NCBI GenBank assembly: GCA_013214985.1
Contig: JABSRY010000112.1
Span: 1-7,354 of the forward strand
Direction: 5' to 3'
Length of the DNA stretch: 7,354 nt
Origin: Hyphomicrobiales bacterium
Lineage (GTDB): Bacteria > Pseudomonadota > Alphaproteobacteria > Rhizobiales > OSC116
Positions 1-6,995 of this stretch are shown here, piece by piece; positions within the stretch are counted from its first letter, which is position 1; each line of letters starts with the position of its first letter. Below the pieces are notes generated by a model. It was not told the DNA's origin, made no database searches, and saw only the letters and a list, made by a program, of their open reading frames with translations. The translations under genes and the position numbers were made by a program.

Positions 1-128
1 TCCGCACTCAGCCATACCGTTATATCGCCGCGTTGGCGAAGGCTTTCATTATACGCAGGCCAGTTAATCACACGATAGCGCTTCTTATCAAACTTATCTT
101 GATAATCAGCTTTAAATTTATACGGCAT
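1..128 (-). CDS. IS5-family (IS903-group) transposase, N-terminal 42 residues (partial, runs off left edge)
   Basis: A minus-strand reading frame opens with ATG at 128-126 (MPYKFKADYQDKF...) and stays open to the window edge. An in-frame TGA at 146-144 lies six codons upstream, so this ATG is the only candidate start nearby. Residues 18-41 read RYRVINWPAYNESLRQRGDI followed by TVWL. This is the typical N-terminus of IS903-group transposases, in which a basic stretch is followed by NWxxYNxxLxxRGxxTxW. The catalytic DDE domain would lie outside the window, so activity cannot be judged. No strong ribosome binding site is seen; a weak AAGAA lies about ten bases upstream. The gene points away from the peptide operon and is unrelated to it in function. 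Confidence 0.82.
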   Translation of the reverse strand, partial: MPYKFKADYQDKFDKKRYRVINWPAYNESLRQRGDITVWLSA

Positions 129-177
129 AAAGAAATTCTTGATTCATTATTAAACAGCTAAAATACACTTAAATTCA

Positions 178-195
178 TATCCATGCAACAACGCC
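178..195 (-). repeat. Putative terminal inverted repeat of the IS903-like element
   Basis: This 18-base stretch, read on the minus strand, resembles the terminal repeat of IS903 at 13 of 18 positions, including GGC at the tip and TTGTTG inside. It lies 50 bases upstream of the transposase start, a plausible distance for this group. The partner repeat is outside the window, so the assignment rests on similarity and position only. Confidence 0.6.
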
Positions 196-234
196 CTCCC
201 AAATGGTTTCTCACCTGCGGCAACCATTTGGGAG
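196..234. terminator. Perfect 13-bp inverted repeat; candidate terminator of the peptide operon, possibly damaged by the IS
   Basis: CTCCCAAATGGTT at 196-208 is exactly complementary to AACCATTTGGGAG at 222-234, separated by a 13-base loop. It lies 46 bases past the stop codon of the last operon gene, where a factor-independent terminator is expected. On the plus strand the stem is followed by TTTATAAT, a weak T-tract. On the minus strand, the operon's direction, the sequence after the stem is GGCGTTGTTG, which is the putative IS end rather than a T-tract. The A-rich bases before the stem on the minus strand suggest that this was once a two-way terminator whose operon-side T-tract was displaced. 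The stem is certain; the function is inferred. Confidence 0.5.
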
Positions 235-256
235 TTTATAATGACTAAGGGTATTT

Positions 257-303
257 TGGACTAAAGTCCAGTTCTACCGATTAATAATCGGTGGTTTGAA
301 ACC
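257..303. repeat. Three small palindromes in a row, overlapping the peptidase stop codon
   Basis: Three inverted repeats lie within 47 bases: TGGACT-AA-AGTCCA at 257-270, ACCGATTA-A-TAATCGGT at 276-292, and GGTTT-G-AAACC at 293-303. The middle one contains the TAA stop of the M20 peptidase gene (minus strand, 283-281), and the third encodes its last residues. None is followed by a T-tract on either strand, so none is a standard terminator. TGGACTTTAGTCCA (minus strand) resembles the short hairpins near the ends of IS200/IS605-type elements and REP-like repeats, but that likeness is weak and no TnpA or TnpB gene is visible. Confidence 0.5.
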
Positions 304-1696
304 GAGACATATGGAAATTAAACTTATATTCGGCTATGTCCCAAAACAGGCCAGCCATATTTCTTAGAGAATCTCTCGATGTCGCCATGAGTATATGCTC
401 ATTTGGTGCGTGCTGAGAGCAACCAGCATATGAATGTGGTATCCAAACAGTAGTTACATTCAAAATATCTACGAAAACATCATTAGGTAACGAACCTGCA
501 AGATTAGGCAAAATATGAGGGTTTTTACCTGACGTTTTGGCAAGGGAATTAGTACAGAATTTAACCCAAACATTATCTAAATCCTCACGAGTAGCATTAA
601 GAAAATTATTGTTCACCTTGTTTATAGCAACCATAGCAAGATCATTATTATCTAACTCTCTACGTAATGAAGGTAAAATTTCATCCAATTCAGTACCAAC
701 AACAAAGCGTAACTGGCAAATGGCCGATGCTTTGCCAGCAATTGCATTAACCTGAGCCTTAGGGTCACCAGAATCAATTGCTAAAACGGCAAAACTATTC
801 CATCCAAAAGCCCGTTCTGCGGGAGTAAGTCCAACCTCTCCCCACTCAGATGATATTTCAACTCCACCCATCGGTGCCGGAATGTTTTTTAATGCCAGAC
901 GAATTTTCGGAGTTAGACTTCTTGGGCGCCATTCTGGTATTTTTAGCTGCCCACGGGAATCCACAATACAAGTAATTGCATGCGCTAAATATATTGCGGG
1001 ATCAGCTAGCAAACCGCCCCAATTACCAGAGTGATTTTGCCCTTCGCGTAAATTAACATCGATCTTAAAACAAAGCCCACCCCGAGACCCCATAAATAGA
1101 GTTGGCACATCCTTGTCTACACGAGGGCCATCAGATGCAATCATCAAATCCGATTTCAACCGTTCCTTATGCTCTAAAAAAAACTCTCTTAAACCAATTG
1201 AACCAATTTCTTCAGACGTTTCAATAACGAATTTTACATTAAAACCAAGCGAACCACGTTCTTCTATCAAACAAGCTAAAGCCCGTATGTTAATTAAATG
1301 CTGACATTTATTATCCGCAGTTCCTCGTCCATAAATCCGCCCTCCTTTTACTACTATTTTATAAGGAGTAAGTCCCTCATTCCACTCGTCTTCTTGAGGA
1401 GGTGTCACGTCACCATGTCCATAACTAAGCATGGTGACTAAATTAGGGTCTTCAATTCGTTCGCCAATTAAAATTGGCCCACCATTAAGAACAGGGTTCG
1501 CGAATATTTCGATTTTAAAGCCAATATTTTTTAATAAAGGACTAATAAAATCCTCTAAATATCTATGTAATTCATGTCGTTTACTCGGGTTTTGGCTTTC
1601 AGTCTCAACTTCTACCAATTTGGAAAGTTCTTCAACAAACCCTCCATCGTCAAAATATTTTTCAGATTTGCGGATTACACTTTCGCGAGTTGCCAT
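281..1696 (-). CDS. M20-family zinc metallopeptidase (ArgE/DapE/CPG2/carnosinase superfamily), cytoplasmic
   Basis: This 471-residue protein has no signal peptide and probably hydrolyses a peptide or amide bond in the cytoplasm. The M20 di-zinc site is complete: H94 and D96 in GHGDV, D128 in GRGTADNK, the general base and metal ligand E162-E163 in ETSEEIGS, D189 in SDG, and H429 in HAPNEH. H222 in GQNHSG is in the usual position of the lid-domain histidine that reaches the partner active site in dimeric family members. The lid/dimerisation domain falls at about 205-325. ATG at 1696 follows AGGA by eight bases. The gene is last in the operon, 31 bases after the ATPase gene, so it probably processes the imported substrate. 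After the family-typical ending AGLFWDIAE (448-456), an unusual tail of 15 residues is encoded partly by palindromic DNA. The family is certain; the substrate (dipeptide, acyl-amino acid or similar) is not known. Confidence 0.93.
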   Translation of the reverse strand: MATRESVIRKSEKYFDDGGFVEELSKLVEVETESQNPSKRHELHRYLEDFISPLLKNIGFKIEIFANPVLNGGPILIGERIEDPNLVTMLSYGHGDVTPPQEDEWNEGLTPYKIVVKGGRIYGRGTADNKCQHLINIRALACLIEERGSLGFNVKFVIETSEEIGSIGLREFFLEHKERLKSDLMIASDGPRVDKDVPTLFMGSRGGLCFKIDVNLREGQNHSGNWGGLLADPAIYLAHAITCIVDSRGQLKIPEWRPRSLTPKIRLALKNIPAPMGGVEISSEWGEVGLTPAERAFGWNSFAVLAIDSGDPKAQVNAIAGKASAICQLRFVVGTELDEILPSLRRELDNNDLAMVAINKVNNNFLNATREDLDNVWVKFCTNSLAKTSGKNPHILPNLAGSLPNDVFVDILNVTTVWIPHSYAGCSQHAPNEHILMATSRDSLRNMAGLFWDIAEYKFNFHMSRFQTTDY

Positions 1697-1727
1697 AATT
1701 AAAATCCTGATACTTTAAATTTATACA

Positions 1728-3368
1728 TTAAACAAATGAGGGTGCTTCCCAATTTTGGCCAGGTAACGCCGCCAACAATTTTTGGGTATATTCGTTTTTA
1801 GGGGCTTCAAACACATCTTCAACAGAGCCTCTTTCAACAATTTGACCATCTTTCATTACTAAAATATTATCACACAATTGTGCTGCAACTCTAAGGTCAT
1901 GAGTAATGAAGATAATCGTTAAACCAAATTTTATTTTAATTTCATTTAAAAGATTTAAAACCTCTTTTTGTACCGATACATCTAACGCAGAAACCGCTTC
2001 ATCGGCAATTAATATTTTAGGCTCAACCGCTAATGCACGCGCAATGCATATTCGTTGTCTTTGACCACCCGAAAACTGTGCAGGATAACGGTTCAGTATG
2101 TCCCCATCTAACCTAACAATTTTTAATAGTTTTTTTGCTCTTCTTAATGCCTCTTTTTTACTTACTCCAAAGTTAACAGGCCCTTCAATCAATAGTTCCC
2201 TTATTGTGCGTCTAGGGTTTAACGAGCCATAAGGGTCTTGAAATACAATTTGAATATTTTTGCGTTCAGCGCGTAACGCTGAACCCGATAAGTTTGAAAA
2301 ATCTAAATCACCAATATTAATTTTAGAGTTATCATTGGGTTTTAAAAGCCTTATTAAACATCGAACTAATGTTGTTTTACCGGATCCGGACTCGCCAACA
2401 ATGCCTAATATCTCACCTTCTTTAACTGAAAAATTCGCACTTTTAACGGCTTCAACAATTCTGCTTGGTTTGAACAGACCCCCCTTAGTGATAAATGTTT
2501 TACTTAAGTTTTCAACGGAGATAGCAACTGGTTTATCAACGTCGATTTTACACTTAACCTTTGTTTTACGTGGAACAGCATCGATTAACAATCGAGTATA
2601 TGGATGTTGTGGACGGCATAATATTTCATCAGCACTTCCTTGCTCCACAATTTGACCATGTTGCATTACAATAATTCTATCGGCGATTTCGGCAACCACA
2701 TCAAAATCATGCGTAATAAATATAATACCAGCGTTATGTGTATCCTTAAGTTCTTTAAACAACCGTAATATTTGAGCTTGAGTGGTTACATCCAGCGCTG
2801 TTGTTGGTTCATCAGCAATTAATAATGATGGGTTAAGTGCAATTGCAATAGCAATAATAATTCGTTGTCTTTGCCCGCCAGATAATTGATGAGGATAGCT
2901 AGTATATAATATTTCAGGATTCGGTAATTTGACTTCCCGTAACAAATCCAAACTACGTTTCTTACGCTCTTTAGCAGACATATTTCTGTGGGCTTTAAAC
3001 ACTTCATTAAGCTGGTTACCAACCGTGTAGCAGGGGTTTAAAGCGGTCATTGGTTCTTGAAAAATCATCGACATTTTATCACCGAGCAAACCATTGCGTT
3101 TTGTTTCCGTCATTGATAATAAATCTTCGCCTTCAAACAAAATTTTCCCATTAGAGGGTGTCAATATTTTTGGCAACAACCCCATGGTACTGAAGGAGGT
3201 GATTGATTTGCCAGATCCAGATTCGCCAACAATACACAATATCTCGTTACGCCCAACTTCCAGGCTTAAATTTTCGACTGCATATTTTCGATCACCCGAA
3301 ATAGGCAATGGAATAGTAAGATTTTGAATAGATAAAACAGATTCGGATTTTTTTCCATATTTGGTCAT
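1728..3368 (-). CDS. Peptide-type ABC transporter ATPase with two fused nucleotide-binding domains (DppD-DppF fusion)
   Basis: This 546-residue cytoplasmic protein powers import by hydrolysing ATP, and one polypeptide supplies both ATPase subunits. Domain 1 (about 1-265) has Walker A GESGSGKS at 48-55, Q-loop FQEP at 103-106, signature LSGGQ at 162-166, Walker B LLIADE at 182-187, D-loop ALD and H-loop H220. Domain 2 (about 281-546) has GESGSGKT at 325-332, FQDP at 376-379, FSGGQ at 432-436, ILIADE at 452-457 and H490. Each half ends in the oligopeptide-type element: HPYTRLL (255-261) and NEYTQKLL (525-532). The layout matches fused transporters such as GsiA and YejF. Both halves keep all ATP-binding residues, so both sites should be active. 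The linker is short, and the cysteine-rich C-terminal segment of many stand-alone DppD proteins is absent. ATG at 3368 follows AAGG by eight bases and lies 28 bases after the DppC-like gene. Confidence 0.95.
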   Translation of the reverse strand: MTKYGKKSESVLSIQNLTIPLPISGDRKYAVENLSLEVGRNEILCIVGESGSGKSITSFSTMGLLPKILTPSNGKILFEGEDLLSMTETKRNGLLGDKMSMIFQEPMTALNPCYTVGNQLNEVFKAHRNMSAKERKKRSLDLLREVKLPNPEILYTSYPHQLSGGQRQRIIIAIAIALNPSLLIADEPTTALDVTTQAQILRLFKELKDTHNAGIIFITHDFDVVAEIADRIIVMQHGQIVEQGSADEILCRPQHPYTRLLIDAVPRKTKVKCKIDVDKPVAISVENLSKTFITKGGLFKPSRIVEAVKSANFSVKEGEILGIVGESGSGKTTLVRCLIRLLKPNDNSKINIGDLDFSNLSGSALRAERKNIQIVFQDPYGSLNPRRTIRELLIEGPVNFGVSKKEALRRAKKLLKIVRLDGDILNRYPAQFSGGQRQRICIARALAVEPKILIADEAVSALDVSVQKEVLNLLNEIKIKFGLTIIFITHDLRVAAQLCDNILVMKDGQIVERGSVEDVFEAPKNEYTQKLLAALPGQNWEAPSFV

Positions 3369-3396
3369 TTATTAAGCCTTATTTTCAACTATGTTC

Positions 3397-4305
3397 TTAG
3401 TTTCTTCCCTCAGGAGCAGAAACATCTCTAACACCATCGCCGAACATATTAATTGCAAATACTAATATGAACAGAGCTACGCCTGGTATTGTAATAAGCC
3501 AAGGCTCAAAAAATAGCATTGGTTTGCCTTCAGAAATCATCAAACCCCAAGATGGGGTTGGTGGTTGAACACCCAGCCCAAGAAATGATAGAGCGGCCTC
3601 AAGCATGATGGCATGTGCCATCTCTAAAGTGATAATAACAATAAGTTGGTTCGCTATATTGGGTAAGATATCTTTCCATAAAATTCGTGGTATCTTCGTA
3701 CCCAAAATTTCTGCAGCCGCCACATATTCCATATTTCGAATTTGCATGGTTGCAGCTCTCGTTACCACTGCGAATCTATCCCATAACAACAGGCCTAATA
3801 CCGATATAACAACGAATAAAGAGCCGCCAAATAGTGCAACAACCGCAAGCGCAACCAACACCACAGGTAAAGATAAACGTACATTAACCAAAAATGTGAC
3901 AACTAAGTCGGTTTTGCCTCCAAAATAACCAGCTGAAACCCCCATTATAGTGCCTATCACTGCAGAAATAAGTGCCGCAACAAACCCAATAAGCAAGGAT
4001 ATTTGCGTTCCATAGATTAATCGCGATAAATAATCACGGCCAAGATGGTCAGTTCCAAAAATATTATTCCAACTACCACCTAAAAATACTGGAGGCTCTA
4101 ACCTCAACAAAAGATTTTGTTTAAACGGATCATGCGGTGCCAATAAAGGCGCAGCCAGTGCAACCAACACTAGTCCCAATAACACAGCAAAACTAATTAT
4201 CAAACCTTTATGCTTTTTCATTCTACCAATTATAACCTCACGTGGCGTGGGGGACGTTGGCGTTTTCATTTCAGTTCTATTAGTTTTATTTATAATAATT
4301 GACAT
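3397..4305 (-). CDS. DppC/OppC-type ABC transporter permease
   Basis: This 302-residue inner-membrane protein is the second half of the transport channel. About six hydrophobic segments are visible, near residues 33-56, 101-125, 133-159, 161-177, 218-240 and 268-288. DppC hallmarks are present: LLAPHDP (54-60), GTDHLGRDYLSRLIYG (84-99) and EAALSFLGLGVQPPTPSWG (236-254). The cytoplasmic coupling loop that meets the ATPase is at about 193-217 (EYVAAAEILGTKIPRILWKD). ATG at 4305 lies one base after the TGA of the preceding permease gene, with GAGG ten bases upstream inside that gene, so translation is probably coupled. A second ATG at codon 13 (MKTPTSP) lacks a better binding site and I did not choose it. 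Before the first membrane segment is a polar cytoplasmic tail of about 30 residues. Confidence 0.94.
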   Translation of the reverse strand: MSIIINKTNRTEMKTPTSPTPREVIIGRMKKHKGLIISFAVLLGLVLVALAAPLLAPHDPFKQNLLLRLEPPVFLGGSWNNIFGTDHLGRDYLSRLIYGTQISLLIGFVAALISAVIGTIMGVSAGYFGGKTDLVVTFLVNVRLSLPVVLVALAVVALFGGSLFVVISVLGLLLWDRFAVVTRAATMQIRNMEYVAAAEILGTKIPRILWKDILPNIANQLIVIITLEMAHAIMLEAALSFLGLGVQPPTPSWGLMISEGKPMLFFEPWLITIPGVALFILVFAINMFGDGVRDVSAPEGRN

Positions 4306-4306
4306 T

Positions 4307-5224
4307 TCAATTTAACCTCATTCTTGGATCGAGCCACACGTTCAAAATATCTGCTAAAAAAGTAAAAACGATAAAGAACAATGAAAAGATAAGAATTAAT
4401 GCCTGAATGGTTGGTAAATCATTCCTGCTAATAGACTCCCACGCAAGGTAACCAGCCCCATGCAAAGCAAAAACTGATTCTGTAACAATAGCCCCCCCTA
4501 GCATAAAGCCCATCTGTACCGCTGCCAATGAGACAACTGGAATAATAGCATTTCGCAAAGCATGTTTAAATAATATGCTCCTCTTACTTAAGCCTTTTGC
4601 TCGGGCGGTTCTGATGTAATCAGAAGATAAAACGTCAAGCATACCAGCGCGGGTAAGCCGCATAATTGCAGGCATAGCATAATAGCCAAGCACAATTGTT
4701 GGTAATATGTAACTCTGAAAACTATCCGTACCAGATGCTGGCACCCATCCCAAATTAATTGAAAAAACTACAATCAATATTAAACCCAACCAAAAGCTCG
4801 GCACTGCCTGTCCCATAACCGATAAAAACAAAGCAAATCGATCAATTAACGAATTGGGTTGAATAGATGCAATTACACCCAACGGAATTGCAAATGATAG
4901 AGCAAATATCATACCAGATAGACCCAATTTCATAGTTATTGATAAACGATCAAATATAAGATCAGAAACGGGTAATTTAAAATAGTAGCTCTCGCCAAAG
5001 TCCCCTTGAATAGCCTTTGTAAGCCACTCAAAATACTGAACCGCAATCGGGCGATCAAACCCGTAAAATTTTCTCACTGCCTCAATATCCGCGCCAGATG
5101 CATTTTCACCAGCAATCGCGGCGGCAGGGTCGCTCGACAAATAAAGTAGGCTAAAACTAATTATCGAAACAGTAAGTGCAACAAGAATTGCCGAACTAAA
5201 GCGCTTTAAAATATAGACAAACAT
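4307..5224 (-). CDS. DppB/OppB-type ABC transporter permease
   Basis: This 305-residue inner-membrane protein is the first half of the transport channel. Six hydrophobic segments are visible, near residues 9-29, 99-121, 132-155, 171-190, 230-250 and 275-297. A long periplasmic stretch follows the first segment and contains the DP motif (SSDPAAAI) and GDFGESY (74-80), both usual for DppB. The coupling loop DYIRTARAKGLSKRSILFKH (202-221) and the C-terminal LDPRMR (298-303) are typical. ATG at 5224 is preceded by GGAG nine bases upstream. The gene is separated from the binding-protein gene by 72 bases holding a hairpin, and from the next permease by one base. The length is normal and nothing looks broken. 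Confidence 0.94.
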   Translation of the reverse strand: MFVYILKRFSSAILVALTVSIISFSLLYLSSDPAAAIAGENASGADIEAVRKFYGFDRPIAVQYFEWLTKAIQGDFGESYYFKLPVSDLIFDRLSITMKLGLSGMIFALSFAIPLGVIASIQPNSLIDRFALFLSVMGQAVPSFWLGLILIVVFSINLGWVPASGTDSFQSYILPTIVLGYYAMPAIMRLTRAGMLDVLSSDYIRTARAKGLSKRSILFKHALRNAIIPVVSLAAVQMGFMLGGAIVTESVFALHGAGYLAWESISRNDLPTIQALILIFSLFFIVFTFLADILNVWLDPRMRLN

Positions 5225-5241
5225 CTATTTCTCCGTTTATT

Positions 5242-5271
5242 GCTGAACTATAATTAAAACTATAGCCCAGC
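5242..5271 (-). promoter_or_regulatory. Intercistronic hairpin between the binding-protein and permease genes
   Basis: On the minus strand the 30 bases can fold into a 13-pair stem with three G-U pairs and a four-base loop. The outer pairs are GCTG/CAGC and the inner ones CTATA/TATAG. No T-tract follows; the next bases are AATAAACGGAG, the permease ribosome binding site region. It is thus more likely an mRNA-stabilising or processing element than a terminator. Such stem-loops after binding-protein genes are known to keep that mRNA abundant relative to the permease message. The fold was worked out by hand. Confidence 0.5.
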
Positions 5272-5296
5272 TAACATTAATCAATGAAATTGCTAA

Positions 5297-6808
5297 TTAC
5301 TTCCATTTCATGTCAGTAAAGCGAACAATTTCATCAGATGTTGGGGTATAATCAACCTCTTTAGAAAATACATAATTTGTATTATATGAGAAGAGTGGAA
5401 TCCAATATGCCTCATCTGCAATTTTATTCAGAGCCAGCGAGTAGTTTTTCATTCGAGTTTCTGAATCTGTTGAAGCATCAGCAATATCTAACCACGCTTT
5501 TACTTCATCATCACGCGTATCATCTAAACTTCCATGTTTAAAAAATTGGCTGGTAATAGCTGAGACATCATTAATAGAGTATGAGCCCCACGTTAAAAAA
5601 CTCATTGGCACACCTTGTTGCTTACGCTTGTCGAGCAACGCAGCATATTTCAAAGTTTTAAAATTAACTTCAATACCCACAGCATTCAAATAATTTGCCA
5701 TGGCTTCTGCATAATCACGATTACGATAAGAATAAAACTCTGTCGAAAACCCATCAGGATATCCAGCTTCAGCAAGTAATTGCTTCGCTTTTTCAGGATT
5801 ATATTCATATTTAGCAACATTAATCTCACAGCCAAACTGAGTTGGGAAGCAGGCACTATTTACAACCTTTGATTCACCTCTTAACAGAGCTTTAACCATT
5901 GTCTCTCTGTCAATCGCATGCCCGACAGCTTGACGAACACGCACATCAGTAAATGGATTATCTTTACCAGTACGCCCAGCAGCATCCATTGAAATATAGC
6001 CGATACGCATTGTACTCTCATTCGCGACTGTAAATTTGCCCATCTTATCTAACTTTTGGGCTTGATCAGCATGTACTTGCCAAATAAAATCTAATTTACC
6101 ATTAAACAATTCAGCAATTTGGGTGTTCATTTCTGGTATTGTTTTAATGTCCAAATTAGCAATCGCAGGCATTCCTTTAGGACTATTATGATATGCCCTA
6201 TTTTTGGTCAGTACAAAATGTTTACCAACGTCAACAGAAGTAACGGCATAAGGGCCAGTGCCAACTGGTTTAATACCCATTCCCTTGGGGCCAACTTCTT
6301 TGTAATATTCGTTAGGATAAATAGCTATTGGACCCGATAAAAATTCAATTGCTGCTGGAAATGGCTCCTTAAGATTAATGCGCACTTTATATTTATCAAT
6401 CTTTACCGCATTTTTCATCCAGTTGACATTTCGCTGTGTCTTAACGCCATTTTCAGGGTTGACAATAAAGTTTACAGTATACACAACATCGTCCGCATCA
6501 AATTCTTCGCCATTATGAAACTTCACACCCTCACGAAGGTTCAGCTCTAACGTCACGTCATCAACCCAGTTCCAATCCGTCGCTAAATTACCTTTATACT
6601 CGCCCGTAACTGGGTTTCTGTGTATTAACCCATCCCAAATAGCACGCTGCAGTACAATACCCTCTCGCAAAGAAGTAAAATAACTGTCCAACGTTTCAAC
6701 TTCTTTTGTAAAGCCGACATAAACGGTATCATCCGATTTATTCGCCATTGCAACTTGAGTCGTCAACATAAAAGCAGTTGCAACGCTTGCTTTTAAAAAA
6801 CTTCTCAT
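5297..6808 (-). CDS. Family 5 extracytoplasmic solute-binding protein (peptide/DppA-OppA type)
   Basis: This periplasmic protein captures the substrate and delivers it to the two permeases. I chose ATG at 6808 (MRSFLKAS) rather than the longer frame opening at 6847. GGAGG stands seven bases before it, and it gives a clean signal peptide: basic RSFLK, a hydrophobic core, and AMA before N23. There is no lipobox cysteine, so the mature form is soluble in a Gram-negative periplasm. The protein has 503 residues, normal for the family. Family 5 features include the signature region at about 77-112 (WVDDVTLELNLREGVKFHNG...), KPVGTGPY (180-187), and VRVRQAVGHAIDRETMV (289-305). C320 and C327 may form a disulfide. 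The C-terminal YWIPLFSYNTNYV (468-480) is also typical. It is the first operon gene. The specificity (dipeptide, oligopeptide, glutathione-like or other) cannot be told from sequence alone. Confidence 0.94.
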   Translation of the reverse strand: MRSFLKASVATAFMLTTQVAMANKSDDTVYVGFTKEVETLDSYFTSLREGIVLQRAIWDGLIHRNPVTGEYKGNLATDWNWVDDVTLELNLREGVKFHNGEEFDADDVVYTVNFIVNPENGVKTQRNVNWMKNAVKIDKYKVRINLKEPFPAAIEFLSGPIAIYPNEYYKEVGPKGMGIKPVGTGPYAVTSVDVGKHFVLTKNRAYHNSPKGMPAIANLDIKTIPEMNTQIAELFNGKLDFIWQVHADQAQKLDKMGKFTVANESTMRIGYISMDAAGRTGKDNPFTDVRVRQAVGHAIDRETMVKALLRGESKVVNSACFPTQFGCEINVAKYEYNPEKAKQLLAEAGYPDGFSTEFYSYRNRDYAEAMANYLNAVGIEVNFKTLKYAALLDKRKQQGVPMSFLTWGSYSINDVSAITSQFFKHGSLDDTRDDEVKAWLDIADASTDSETRMKNYSLALNKIADEAYWIPLFSYNTNYVFSKEVDYTPTSDEIVRFTDMKWK

Positions 6809-6815
6809 AATATTT

Positions 6816-6820
6816 CCTCC
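6816..6820 (-). promoter_or_regulatory. Strong ribosome binding site that fixes the binding-protein start
   Basis: The minus strand reads GGGAGGAAA here, with GGAGG ending seven bases before the ATG at 6808. It is the best Shine-Dalgarno match in the window, fitting a highly translated periplasmic binding protein. It argues against the in-frame upstream start at 6847, which would place residues ahead of the signal peptide. Confidence 0.85.
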
Positions 6821-6828
6821 CATGTAGC

Positions 6829-6836
6829 TTGTACAA
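6829..6836. promoter_or_regulatory. Second operator-like palindrome TTGTACAA in the leader
   Basis: TTGTACAA is an exact 8-bp palindrome in the untranslated leader, about 20 bases before the binding-protein start. With flanking bases it reads TTGTACAATAAT on the plus strand. That equals the minus-strand sequence of the upstream palindrome (TTGTATACAATAAT) apart from two extra bases in the latter. The two sites are thus inverted copies about 70 bases apart. It may be a second repressor site or one arm of a leader stem. Confidence 0.35.
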
Positions 6837-6883
6837 TAATCGACCAAGCTGTTTCATAAAATACTTAATATAATAACAAGAAC

Positions 6884-6913
6884 ACAATACAATCATTATT
6901 GTATACAAGTCAA
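6884..6913 (-). promoter_or_regulatory. Candidate sigma-70 promoter of the peptide-transport operon
   Basis: On the minus strand TTGACT (6913-6908) matches the -35 consensus at five of six bases. After an 18-base spacer, TATTGT (6889-6884) matches the -10 consensus at four of six. Transcription would start near 6876, giving a leader of roughly 68 bases before the ATG at 6808. The region is very AT-rich, so other -10 choices exist, such as TACAAT overlapping the palindrome. The assignment is by eye. Confidence 0.45.
6899..6908. promoter_or_regulatory. Operator-like palindrome TTGTATACAA inside the candidate promoter
   Basis: TTGTATACAA is an exact 10-bp palindrome in the spacer directly beside the putative -35 box, where a bound repressor would block RNA polymerase. 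Short palindromes with a TGTATACA-like core are typical of GntR-type (FadR/FCD) regulators, which often control peptide and amino-acid ABC operons. No regulator gene is in the window, so the binding protein is unknown. Confidence 0.45.
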
Positions 6914-6995
6914 TATGAATTTAGTCTGATGCCAATTACTAGCATTGCCAAGTTGTTTATCTATCTTATTTATGGTAATGAACATTCCAACCAGT

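Larger units (their letters stand above)
1..195 (-). mobile_element. IS5-family (IS903-group) insertion sequence, one end only; continues beyond the left edge
   Basis: The start of a transposase of IS903 type lies at 1-128 on the minus strand, and a matching terminal sequence lies 50 bases upstream of its start codon. Read on the minus strand from base 195, the end is GGCGTTGTTGCATGGATA. Compared from memory with the IS903 terminal repeat GGCTTTGTTGAATAAATC, this matches at 13 of 18 positions. The element therefore probably ends at 195, next to the 13-bp inverted repeat that begins at 196. IS903 makes 9-bp target duplications, so 196-204 (CTCCCAAAT) would be one copy and the other should lie past the left edge. 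The boundary is inferred; the other end is not in the window. Confidence 0.7.

Noticed and set aside
257..292. Palindromes as a CRISPR repeat or integron attachment site
   Set aside because: The palindromes differ from each other, there is no regular spacer pattern, and no cas or integrase gene is present.
3094..3327. Plus-strand open frames inside the ATPase, permease and peptidase genes (for example 3094-3327, 2260-2655, 3605-3928)
   Set aside because: Each is antisense to a strongly conserved coding region with complete family motifs, and none shows its own domain or ribosome binding site.
6809..6847. Thirteen-residue N-terminal extension of the binding protein (start at 6847)
   Set aside because: It would put MVDYCTSYMGGNI ahead of a normal signal peptide, and a strong GGAGG lies seven bases before the inner ATG at 6808.
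6935..6960. Possible left terminal repeat of the IS6 element (GCATTGCCAAGTTG)
   Set aside because: Only a loose likeness to IS6-type ends, and no partner repeat is available in the window to test it.
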